A stretch of DNA of 64,000 nt. Source: Acidobacteriota bacterium (lineage in GTDB: Bacteria; Acidobacteriota; Terriglobia; Terriglobales; Acidobacteriaceae). Made by a program: the position numbers and the translations under genes. Positions 38,330-47,300 of this stretch are shown here, piece by piece; the first letter of the stretch is position 1, and each line of letters starts with the position of its first letter. The stretch lies in NCBI GenBank assembly GCA_003225075.1, contig QIAP01000061.1:1-64000 (forward strand), written 5' to 3'. The notes under the pieces were generated by a model. That model worked only from the letters and a program-made list of their open reading frames with translations, was not told the DNA's origin and searched no databases.

Positions 38330-41300
38330 CTAATTGCCCCAGCTCGGCGCCTTTTCGGCTTTGAGTTCGCGGCTGAGCACGCGCACCAACATTCCATCGT
38401 AGCGGGTGCCACTCAAGGTTTCCAGTTCGGCAATCGCCTGGTCGGCGGTCTTGGCCGGCGCAAAAGAGCGATCGGTGGTCATGTTCACATAAGCGTCAGC
38501 GAGTGCTACGATACGCGCCATCAACGGAATCTCTTCCCCGCGGAGACCGCTGGGGTAGCCGCTCCCGTCCAATGCCTCATGATGATGTTCGACTGCCTTC
38601 TGTAGTGTTTCACTGTCTGGTATCGTGGCCACGATCTCGCAACCCACGCGGGCATGCATCTTTACTAGATAGAACTCATCCTCAGTGAGCGAGCCGGACT
38701 TGTTAAGGATGCGTTCCGGCACGAAGATCTTTCCAACATCGTGGACGCGGGCTGCGAACACGAGATCGGCCAACTCTTCGGGCGGTAGGCCAAGGGCCCG
38801 TCCGATGAGTTCCGCGTAGCGTGCGACCAGCTCGCCATGGTTTGCGGCATGGAGTTCGCGCAACTCCGCCGCGCGGTTCAGGGCTTCGATGGACTCCTTC
38901 AGCACATGAACGTTATAGGTATCATCGTCGCGGCCACCAAGTTTTTGCAGCGTGGTAACCAGTTCTTCGAGATGTTCCGGGCCAGTATGCTCGCGTTGTA
39001 AAAACCCTTCGATGTATCCAGAAATCAACTGCCGCTGTACGGCGAAGCTCTCCCCTTCGCCAAATTCTTCCGCAGTAGAAACGCGGTTGCCGCCGGCGTG
39101 CTTGGAAACATACATGCCGGCATCCGCTACGCGGATGATGTCCTCGCTGGAGAAACCATGTACCGGGAAGCTTGCCACTCCGAAGCTGCCAGTTATGTGG
39201 TGCTCAGCCAGCATAGGATCACCAGCTACCCACAACCGAAGCCGCTCAGCCAGAATCTGCGCCTGGTCCACTCCGGTCTCCGGCATAAGAATCACGAATT
39301 CATCGCCACCGTAGCGGGCCACTACATTGGATTGGCGGCACTTTTGCTCTAATAACCGCCCCACTCTCGCCAGCACCAGATCGCCTTCCAGATGGCCCAA
39401 AGTGTCGTTGACTTCTTTGAATTTATCCAGGTCCATGAGCACAACCGAGAAGGGGCGTCCCGAGCGCGAGGCACGCTTCCATTCCGAACTGAGGCCTTCC
39501 CAAAAGAATCGACGTGTTTTTACGCCCGTCAGCCCATCTGTAATCGACTGCTGCTGCAGCTTTTGGAATACAAATGCATTGTGCAAGGCGGTGGCCAGCA
39601 AATCTGCAAGGGTATTCATAATGAGAACGTCTTGTGACGAAAAAGCATTTTCGCTCTGACTCTCCACGTTCAGAACCCCTAACAGCGACTCTCCATAGGT
39701 GATGGGAATGCACAATACGGCACGCGATTCCGGCAGGATTCCCAACAGAGAACCTTCCCCGGCATTTTGCACCAGCGCGGACTCTCCGGTGCGCGCGACG
39801 CGGCCGAGAATGCCCACCCCGAGTTGAATCCGCTTTCCCATCGCCTTCGCGGTAGCGCCTGCTTCAGCCTTGATCTCGATATCTTTGGTGACGTAGTCGA
39901 GGATGCCTATACCGATATGGTCATAGCGGAAATTCTTCTGAATTTCGGCGACAATCTCGCCCAACATCTGCTCCGCAGATTCGCTCGAGATGGCTGTTTT
40001 CGAAATGTTGTTCAGGAACCCGAGTTGATGAGAGCGCCGCTGCTCTTCGGCAAACAACCGCGCATTTTCAACCGCCACAGAAACCTGACCAGCAGCTGTC
40101 CGCATGACTTCGAGATCGCGTGGCTCGAAGGCGTACTCACGGTCCATGCTCATCGCAGCCATCACGCCGGCGGGCTTACCGCCGAGCAGTATTGGTGCAG
40201 CGCAAAAGCATTTGGCGGGTCTGGCCGGAACGTAGGTGATACCAATTCTCTCCCGAGCTTTCTCGATATCGGATCGCAACAGCAGCGGCTGCCCCGTACG
40301 AATGATGTGCTCAGTCAAGCCCTTACTTACCTTGCGGGATCGTCTTGGCAGCACCTGTCCTCTCTCCACTTCCAGTTCGAAGCGGATCTCGTCGCCTTCC
40401 TGAAAGGCAATGTAGAAGTTGCTGGTATCGAAGATCTGCCCCAATTCTTTTTGGATGGTGCGCAACACTTCGTCCTGATCCAGACGAGAGCTGATGGCTT
40501 GGCCAATCTGCGTCAGCAGTTCGTATTCTTTAGTGCGACGTTGGGCATCGTGCATCACCACGTAGTTCTCCAGCGTAAGTCCAATTTGCAGCGCCAGTCC
40601 GATCAGCAGCCGGAGGTTGGAAGCTCCGAACAATTGACGCTCCGCGTGGGGAAACAAAATGACGCCGAAGTTGTGCTCCCTTGTCTGAACGCTGACTGCA
40701 GTAACGTTGCGAATGTCTTCCGCAGCCAGCACTTCCTTAAACCGCTCGAATCGCCCCCCGGGGAATGCGGGTAGCGGCTCCGTCATTTCCGGGACATTGC
40801 GAAAAGTAACGAACCCGCCGCGACGGTAAGCTAACTCGCAGATGTAATCTCCTGCACCGCCTTTCTCCAGCTTGGTCAAAAGTTCAGGCGAGAAGCCGCG
40901 CTGCACCGAAGGCAAAATGCTGCGCCATGGCTCAGCGATGCAGATCACGGCGCGGCGCGCCGATAACGGCGAAATCAGCCGGTCAAGGATGCTCTGCAGG
41001 CTGGGAACCAAGTCTCCCGCCGAGAGCAGGCGTCGCGGGTCCACCCCCAGAGTGGAGAAGGCCAGCGCATTTTCCTGGACGGCGTTGCGCTCATTTTCAA
41101 ATAACACCATAACCATGGCGATGCCCAACAGCATTTGTGGGATCGGGCCCAGGAAGTGGCCAAGGCTGCCAAATTTTTCCAGGAACGGATTCTGAAATTC
41201 TCCCGAGCCCATTAACACTGCCCACACTGCAAGCGAAATAGCCAGTAGTCGGAAAGCCAGCGATCCCTTCTGATAGGCGTAGCGATAAAAGTGAAATGAA

Positions 41301-41638
41301 CAATACAGCAGGATTGCCGCAAGGCCGAACTCAAGCCGGTAGTGAGGCTGAGGAAGAACCTCGGAACGGAGCGTGGAGACGAAAATACATAGCGCCATGG
41401 CTACCATGGTTAAAGAACCGAGAAAATACACCAGGCTCGAAAAATACACGTTGCTCCATGGAGCACGGAAAAAAGTCCACGCGTCGATGGCGTAATGCAG
41501 GGTGTAGGCGGCCCATCCCAATTGCCAGGCGCGAAAATAAGCCTGACGACTCTGCGCGTGCAGATAAGTGAAAAGGAGGAACAGCAGAAACGCCACGACC
41601 CCCGGGATGATCACCAAACTGATAGCAACACTGCTCAT
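38330..41638 (-). CDS. Membrane GAF-GAF-GAF-GGDEF-HD-GYP signalling protein
   Basis: 1102 residues from the ATG at 41638; a TTG at 41674 is an alternative. Residues ~5-200 contain about seven membrane helices. Three GAF-type sensor regions follow (roughly 215-350, 370-525, 540-690). A diguanylate cyclase domain has the intact active site YGGDEF near residue 776; the inhibitory RxxD motif is absent five residues before it. The C-terminal phosphodiesterase has HDVGK (~967) and HHEALDGSGYP (~1018), both intact. The protein may therefore both make and degrade c-di-GMP, with the membrane/GAF part setting the balance. Unknown signal. Confidence 0.92.
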   Translation of the reverse strand: MSSVAISLVIIPGVVAFLLFLLFTYLHAQSRQAYFRAWQLGWAAYTLHYAIDAWTFFRAPWSNVYFSSLVYFLGSLTMVAMALCIFVSTLRSEVLPQPHYRLEFGLAAILLYCSFHFYRYAYQKGSLAFRLLAISLAVWAVLMGSGEFQNPFLEKFGSLGHFLGPIPQMLLGIAMVMVLFENERNAVQENALAFSTLGVDPRRLLSAGDLVPSLQSILDRLISPLSARRAVICIAEPWRSILPSVQRGFSPELLTKLEKGGAGDYICELAYRRGGFVTFRNVPEMTEPLPAFPGGRFERFKEVLAAEDIRNVTAVSVQTREHNFGVILFPHAERQLFGASNLRLLIGLALQIGLTLENYVVMHDAQRRTKEYELLTQIGQAISSRLDQDEVLRTIQKELGQIFDTSNFYIAFQEGDEIRFELEVERGQVLPRRSRKVSKGLTEHIIRTGQPLLLRSDIEKARERIGITYVPARPAKCFCAAPILLGGKPAGVMAAMSMDREYAFEPRDLEVMRTAAGQVSVAVENARLFAEEQRRSHQLGFLNNISKTAISSESAEQMLGEIVAEIQKNFRYDHIGIGILDYVTKDIEIKAEAGATAKAMGKRIQLGVGILGRVARTGESALVQNAGEGSLLGILPESRAVLCIPITYGESLLGVLNVESQSENAFSSQDVLIMNTLADLLATALHNAFVFQKLQQQSITDGLTGVKTRRFFWEGLSSEWKRASRSGRPFSVVLMDLDKFKEVNDTLGHLEGDLVLARVGRLLEQKCRQSNVVARYGGDEFVILMPETGVDQAQILAERLRLWVAGDPMLAEHHITGSFGVASFPVHGFSSEDIIRVADAGMYVSKHAGGNRVSTAEEFGEGESFAVQRQLISGYIEGFLQREHTGPEHLEELVTTLQKLGGRDDDTYNVHVLKESIEALNRAAELRELHAANHGELVARYAELIGRALGLPPEELADLVFAARVHDVGKIFVPERILNKSGSLTEDEFYLVKMHARVGCEIVATIPDSETLQKAVEHHHEALDGSGYPSGLRGEEIPLMARIVALADAYVNMTTDRSFAPAKTADQAIAELETLSGTRYDGMLVRVLSRELKAEKAPSWGN

Positions 41639-42080
41639 GGCGCCAAAGACAGCTCTCCGCCAGCCTCGTTGCAAGGCCGACTAGGGAAGTTAGTCCCCAA
41701 TGTTTTCACATGATTACAACTAAGACAATAGGGTTGAGGATGTCTTGAAATTAGGCCGAGGACTATGAATCTCCGAATCGAATCAATAGGTTCCGGACTT
41801 TTTACCACCCTTGACAAGCTTGATCTGGTTTATTGTGCAACGTAACACAGGGGAATTGGTTACCTGCCAAACGGATCCCTGCACGTGATTTGATCAACTC
41901 TCGCCCACCAGAAAAAAGGGAACACCTGCATCCGCGCCGCTCATGTTCCCATCTATTCTATAAGGCTGCTGAAAAAGATTCCGCAATCTGTGTCGCAGCA
42001 TATTCGTGGGCACTTTCCCTGCGGACCAAACAAATCCGCTCGTAATCACCACGTCACATTCACCGCAAAGGATCAGAAAC
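41639..42080. other. Intergenic region, divergent promoters expected
   Basis: 442 bp between the start of the large c-di-GMP protein (minus) and the alcohol dehydrogenase (plus). A TTGACA at 41811-41816 could be a -35 element for the plus strand, but no good -10 stands at 16-18 bases. No gene, repeat or riboswitch-like structure was recognised. Confidence 0.4.
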
Positions 42081-43100
42081 ATGTCTCGCGTGAAAGCCGT
42101 GCAAGTAAGCAAACCGGGAGGGAATTTCGAGATCGTTGAGCGTCCCATTCCCGAGCCCGCTCGCGGACAGGTCCGTATCAAGGTCGAAGCCTGCGGCATC
42201 TGTCACAGCGATGCTCTGGTCAAAGAAGGACACTGGCCCGGAATCCAATATCCGCGCGTGCCCGGCCACGAGATTGCAGGGCGCATAGACGCGGTTGGCG
42301 CCGACGTGACACTTTGGAAGCGCGGCCAGCGCGTTGGCGTCGGCTGGCACGGCGGACACGACTTCACGTGCGAGGCTTGCCGCCGCGGCGACTTCCTGCT
42401 CTGCCAGGTCGGCAAGATCACCGCCATCAGCTTTGATGGCGGCTACGCGGAATACATGATCGCTAACGCGGAAGCGGTCGCCGCCATTCCCGACGACTTG
42501 CCCGCCGATCAGGCCGCTCCGCTGCTCTGCGCCGGCATCACCGTGTACAATTCGCTGCGCAATTCGGGAGCGCGCGGAGGAGACCTGGTCGCGGTCCAGG
42601 GCATTGGCGGCCTTGGCCACTTGGGCATTCAATACGCTCGCCAGATGGGTTTTCGCACGGTTGCAATTGGGCGAGGTGGAGATAAAGGCCCACTGGCCCG
42701 CAAGCTCGGCGCCCACGAATACGTTGACACCAGCGCCGGTGCTCCCGCCGAAGCCCTGCAAAAATTGGGAGGAGCGCGCGTGATTCTCGCCACTGCCCCC
42801 GATTCCAAAGCGATCTCGGCGCTAGTGGATGGACTGGCAGCGAACGGAAAGCTGGTAATTGTCGGAGCAAGTCCGGAGCCTCTCACCATTACTCCGCTAC
42901 AACTCATCGGCGCGCGCCGCTCGATCCAGGGATGGCCCTCCGGCACCGCCAAAGACTCCGAAGACACCATGCAGTTCAGCGCGCTCACCGGCGTCCGTCC
43001 AATGATCGAGCGCTACCCGCTGGAAAAGGCCGCAGACGCCTACCAGCAAATGATCAGCGGCAAGGCGCGGTTTCGGGTGGTGCTGACCATGGTCGGGTGA
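42081..43100 (+). CDS. Zinc-dependent alcohol dehydrogenase family protein
   Basis: 339 residues from the ATG at 42081, with AAAGGA 8 bases upstream. Medium-chain dehydrogenase: catalytic zinc ligands Cys41 (ACGICHSD) and His63 (PGHE), with LLCAG supplying the third. The structural-zinc lobe reads HDFTCEACRRGDFLLC, in which the first expected Cys is Asp; some relatives also have this change. The NAD(P) site is GIGGLGHLGIQYA. Likely oxidises an alcohol or reduces an aldehyde; the substrate is unknown. Confidence 0.92.
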   Translation: MSRVKAVQVSKPGGNFEIVERPIPEPARGQVRIKVEACGICHSDALVKEGHWPGIQYPRVPGHEIAGRIDAVGADVTLWKRGQRVGVGWHGGHDFTCEACRRGDFLLCQVGKITAISFDGGYAEYMIANAEAVAAIPDDLPADQAAPLLCAGITVYNSLRNSGARGGDLVAVQGIGGLGHLGIQYARQMGFRTVAIGRGGDKGPLARKLGAHEYVDTSAGAPAEALQKLGGARVILATAPDSKAISALVDGLAANGKLVIVGASPEPLTITPLQLIGARRSIQGWPSGTAKDSEDTMQFSALTGVRPMIERYPLEKAADAYQQMISGKARFRVVLTMVG

Positions 43101-43140
43101 ACTGACTGAACCTCAACATTAACCAATATAAGATTGGAGC

Positions 43141-43185
43141 CGTCATCCTGAGCGAAGCCGAGGTATGAGCGAAGCGAATTAAGGC
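43141..43185. repeat. Intergenic repeat copy (GAGCGAAGC motif)
   Basis: Holds CATCCTGAGCGAAGCCGAGG followed by a second, shorter GAGCGAAGCG a few bases on. The 15-mer at 43149-43163 recurs with one mismatch inside mnmE at 31719-31733. This wording is common in intergenic repeats of several soil bacteria, as I remember it. Confidence 0.45.
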
Positions 43186-43231
43186 CCCCATTCACTCATG
43201 CGCTACTATAGCCTTGCGAGGAGTTCTCTCG

Positions 43232-44179
43232 ATGGACAAGAGGCGGCAGCGTTATTTGAAACACACTCCATCAGTGATTTTTGCTGGCGCAACCGCGCTG
43301 CTCGTGATTGCTCTAACCTCCCTCCCATACGCTAGGGCAGATCAAGTTGCTACAAGACTTGCAGTCGTGCCGGCGTGGTCAATCCGATGGCAACCAGCCC
43401 GCCTGGTGAACGGCGCTCCGGTTCTATTTCGAGTGAAGCCGCCAACCCTGGTCAAATCGCTCAATGGCACTTGGCTTGGGCACGACCTGTCCTTTACTTT
43501 TGAGCCATCGACCAGAACTTGGTTCGCGCTCGCCGGCATCAGTCTCGAAACTAAACCAGGTACCTATTCCCTTACCCTCACCGCTGAATCGGAGAAAGGA
43601 ATGCCTGTTTTGTCAGTGAAAAGAATACGAGTTGCCGCCGGCAAGTACCACACCATAGCCCTCCTGATCCCGAAGAAGTTCACCGAACCCAATGCCGCGC
43701 AACTGGAGGCGATTAATCAGGGCAAAAGCCTCAAGGACAAAGCATTTTTGCAAAGCGGGGCGCAGCGGGAGTGGTCAGGCGGTTTTCTTCCGCCCGTCAA
43801 CGCACCGGTTTCGGATGTCTTTGGTACCCGCCGGACGTTCAACGCGGCAGTTCAAAGTGTGCACAAGGGCCTCGATTACGCGGTCCCTGCAGGGACTCCG
43901 GTTTTTGCCGTCAACAGCGGAACTGTAATTCTGGCGCACCCGCTCTTCTTTGAAGGGAATTGCGTTGTACTCGATCACGGACAAGGCCTCCTCACACTTT
44001 ATCTGCATCTGTCCGAAATTACCGTGAAAGAAGGGGACCACATTGCTAGAGGCCAGCAGATTGGGATCAGTGGTGCTACCGGACGCGCGACCGGGGCACA
44101 CCTGCATGTCGCGGTTCGTTGGCAGGGAGTATATCTGAATCCCGCGACTTTGTTCTCGCTACATTTACCCCGAACCTGA
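43232..44179 (+). CDS. Secreted M23-family metallopeptidase
   Basis: 315 residues from the ATG at 43232, preceded by GAGGAG at 8 bases. N-terminal signal peptide or anchor (residues ~15-35). Residues ~45-170 form a beta-rich non-catalytic domain. The C-terminal LytM domain has the zinc motif HKGLDYAVPAGTPV (HxxxD) and HLHVAVRW (HxH), plus LDHGQGLLTLYLHLSEI. It cuts peptide cross-bridges in peptidoglycan or regulates other amidases; all catalytic residues are present. Acts in the periplasm. Confidence 0.9.
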   Translation: MDKRRQRYLKHTPSVIFAGATALLVIALTSLPYARADQVATRLAVVPAWSIRWQPARLVNGAPVLFRVKPPTLVKSLNGTWLGHDLSFTFEPSTRTWFALAGISLETKPGTYSLTLTAESEKGMPVLSVKRIRVAAGKYHTIALLIPKKFTEPNAAQLEAINQGKSLKDKAFLQSGAQREWSGGFLPPVNAPVSDVFGTRRTFNAAVQSVHKGLDYAVPAGTPVFAVNSGTVILAHPLFFEGNCVVLDHGQGLLTLYLHLSEITVKEGDHIARGQQIGISGATGRATGAHLHVAVRWQGVYLNPATLFSLHLPRT

Positions 44180-44250
44180 CGCCCGTCTGTCAATTTGCTC
44201 CGGCTGTAGGTAGGTAGTGGGTCATCAGTTTGATCCTGCCGGGCGGTGTT

Positions 44251-44290
44251 AATTGGGGACTCGGGGGGCCCCCTCAACGGGTTCCCAATT
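44251..44290 (+). terminator. Probable terminator hairpin after the M23 gene
   Basis: AATTGGGGAC (44251-44260) pairs with GTTCCCAATT (44281-44290) with one G-T wobble, enclosing a GGGGGCCCCC palindrome (44264-44273). It is followed by ACTTTTACTTT on the plus strand. It lies between two convergent genes. Confidence 0.6.
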
Positions 44291-44365
44291 ACTTTTACTT
44301 TCTGCGACACGGACGGTCGTCAAATCGCCAGTCGTCCTGGACAAGGCTTTCCAATTCCTCCACTA

Positions 44366-47300
44366 TTAACCCGTAGCGGCGGCCCCCTGCTGAGAACTGT
44401 CGTACATCGCATCCGCAACTGCTACGCCGTCACGAAAAGTGACGGACTTACCAGAAATAGCTGGAACTCGATCCCCGGGGACCAGGATACCCACCAGATT
44501 CAGGGGATCAGCAGCCGAGACCACGATGGTCTCTCCGGTGGGTGCTAGCTTTCGCGTGGCGCGCAGCGACTCCACTGCCACCGGCAAAGCGAACTGTTCG
44601 CCGAGGAATCCGCTCACGAACCGGCCACCGCGCACTTCGCCCCGATCTTCCGATCGCTTGAACGCGACTTGCAATTCTCGCCACTTCGGCAAATTCGTCT
44701 CACGCGTAAGCACATCGCGGAATACGATGCCATATCGTTTCAATAGCATCCAGCAAGTAGCCTCCACCGCTTTGGATCGTTCGACCGCCTGATCGGTGTA
44801 AAGCAACGCCCACCTTCCCGTACTGTGACGGGGACGAGCGCTGCGCCCGCTACCTTGTCCCGCACGGCGTTTTGGATCTATCAGGGACCGAAGGTTGTCG
44901 AAACCATCGGCTGTCACCAGCCCGCCCGCAACCAACTCCCACAGCGCCGTTTCGATTTCGGCTTTGAGCTTGCCCGTGCCGCGAACAATATCAGCGAAGA
45001 ACGAGGCCCCACGCTGGCGCAAGAATTCCATCACCTGGCGCGCCCCGTGACTCAATCCGCGGGGCTCGGACTGTTCCGTCGCAGGATGGTGCGGCGTCAT
45101 CCAATCCGATTCCTCACGCACAAAAAAAGTAATAGGAGCAACACTGGTCGGAATGACCCGTCGTTTACCCGCGGCCGAATCCTCAAGCGTTGCCGGATGG
45201 GGTGACAATCGTCCCCAGCCTACTGCGCCTGTGAGGCATAGTTGGTCCAATACTTTTGGATCGTAATCGGCGATACGCCGAGCCAGCACTTGTCGCTCCC
45301 AGGCGTTTGCGGGAATTTCGAATCCTTGGAGCAGATTGAGTATTTCCAGAGTTCCCCGTTCGCCTACAACCTGCGTGCCCGGCGCCAGGTGCTGCCAGCG
45401 CAGCAGCCATCGCATGAACTGAGCGGCTGTGACCGGCTCGATTTGCTTTCGAAGAGTAGCAACCGTCAGCCGGTGAATTCTCGCCAGCAACCGCCGGTCG
45501 CACCATTCGATTTCCTCGTCCCGCGGAGGCAGAACCCCCATCCGCGTGGCAGCATCCGTGAATTTGCCTCGCAAGATGGCACCGTTAGCCTCGAGCCTCA
45601 GCAACGTTTTAAAGATGTCGGAAGAAGACACACCCACCAGCGTGCCCAACTGCGCCGCGGTGGCTGGGCCTATATGCATCATCCAGCCTGTGATCAACGC
45701 CAGCAGAGCATCCTCGCGCGAGGGAAGTGCTGTGCCAACCTCTGGCAGAGCCCGATCAAAATTGGCTTGAGGAAACAACAGCGCAAAGGTCTTCGCTCGT
45801 TCCGCCGCAACCCAATAGCGCCGACCTTGGTCAACTGTCGCGATCGCCGCTCTGTTTGTTTCGCCAAGTTGTTCGAAGTACGCACTCCTTTCGCTGCTTC
45901 TCACCTGAGGACGGACGCCCTCGTTCCCACTAAAAATCGCTGGAGGCACTGGCGTCTCGCCCGTCCACCCCGGCAAAGCCCTGATGTCTGCGGGCACAGC
46001 GACCAACGTATGCACCACATCGTGCAACTCGTCGGCATCCCGCACATCCGGCCAAGCCTCTTCACGAACCTGCGCGATTGCTGCTGGATCGAGCTTGCCC
46101 ACTTCTTCGAGGACGGATTCCGGCAATACCCGCCGCATTTCAACCGCGCGCGCCCGCCGCTCTTCCAGCGGTGCATCATCGAGATATGCGTACGGGTTTG
46201 CATTCAGAATCTCGTGCGAAAACTGCGATGGGACAGGTGTGTCCACTGCCAGGCAGCGAATTCTCCCGTCCTCAATCCCGCGCAACACATCTTTCAGCCC
46301 CTCGAGGTCCATGGCCTCGGTGAGTACGTCCTTCATGACTTCGTTCACCAGAGGATGGTCAGGAATCTGAATGTCCCCAGTAATATTTTCCTGGCAGGCA
46401 GCCACATCGGGAAATACTGAGGCTAAGAGATCGTCGGCGCGCATCCGCTGAATCTGGGGTGGAACTTTCGAGCCGCCCTGAAAGCGCAGAAGAGCGAGTG
46501 ACCGCATCGCGTCCCATCGCCAGCGCGTACCGAATATGGGCGATGCACAAGCAGCCTGTTCGAGGATGCCCTGCACCGTTTCCTCTTGAAGAAAATGAAA
46601 GACATCGGCTAACGGAAAACTGTGCTGCTCCGCCAGCGCGATGTTCAGTCCGTTGTCCGTGGCGGCAGCCTGCAATTCGAAATTAAAACTGCGGCAGAAC
46701 CGCTTGCGCAGCGAGAGTCCCCACGCCTTGTTAATGCGGCCCCCAAAAGGCGCGTGGATTACAAGTTGCATCCCGCCCCCTTCATCGAAAAACCGCTCGG
46801 CTATGATGGTGTTCTTCGTGGGAACCGCACCCAGCACCGCCCGCCCTTGCAGAATGTATTCAGCCATCTGCTCGGCGCCGGAGTCATCTAGCCCACATTC
46901 CTCTTTCAACCAGGCAAGGGTCTCCGCTACCAAGGGCTGAGTCGGCGAAAAGCCGACCGGCGAAACATTCGGCAACATGTTGCTGATAACTTGTCGCAAA
47001 TCGGCCACATGCTGAGAGAGCTCGGCAGTCCTGGCGGGAGCTTCGCCCAACCAGAAGGGAACACTCGGAGGCGCGCCATGGGCATCTTCCACTAGCACCC
47101 GTCCCGACTTCCCCTCGATGCGCCGAATCCGCCACGAGCTGTTGCCCAGCAGAATAATGTCGTCGCGATTGCTCTCGACGGCAAAATCTTCGTCCAGTGT
47201 TCCGACGACCATTCCCTCGGGCTCTGCCACTACCGTGTACAAAGCGTTATCCGGAATCGCGCCACCACTGGTGATTGCGGCCAGGCGGCTTCCGCGCCGT

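Noticed and set aside
39767-40774. 335-codon plus-strand open frame opposite the GAF-GGDEF-HD-GYP gene
   Set aside because: Antisense shadow; the minus-strand protein has intact domains throughout.
41811-41840. TTGACA as a promoter -35 element
   Set aside because: No convincing -10 hexamer at the right distance; not listed as a promoter.
45242-46420. 392-codon plus-strand open frame opposite lhr
   Set aside because: Antisense shadow of the Lhr coding frame with no plausible protein features.
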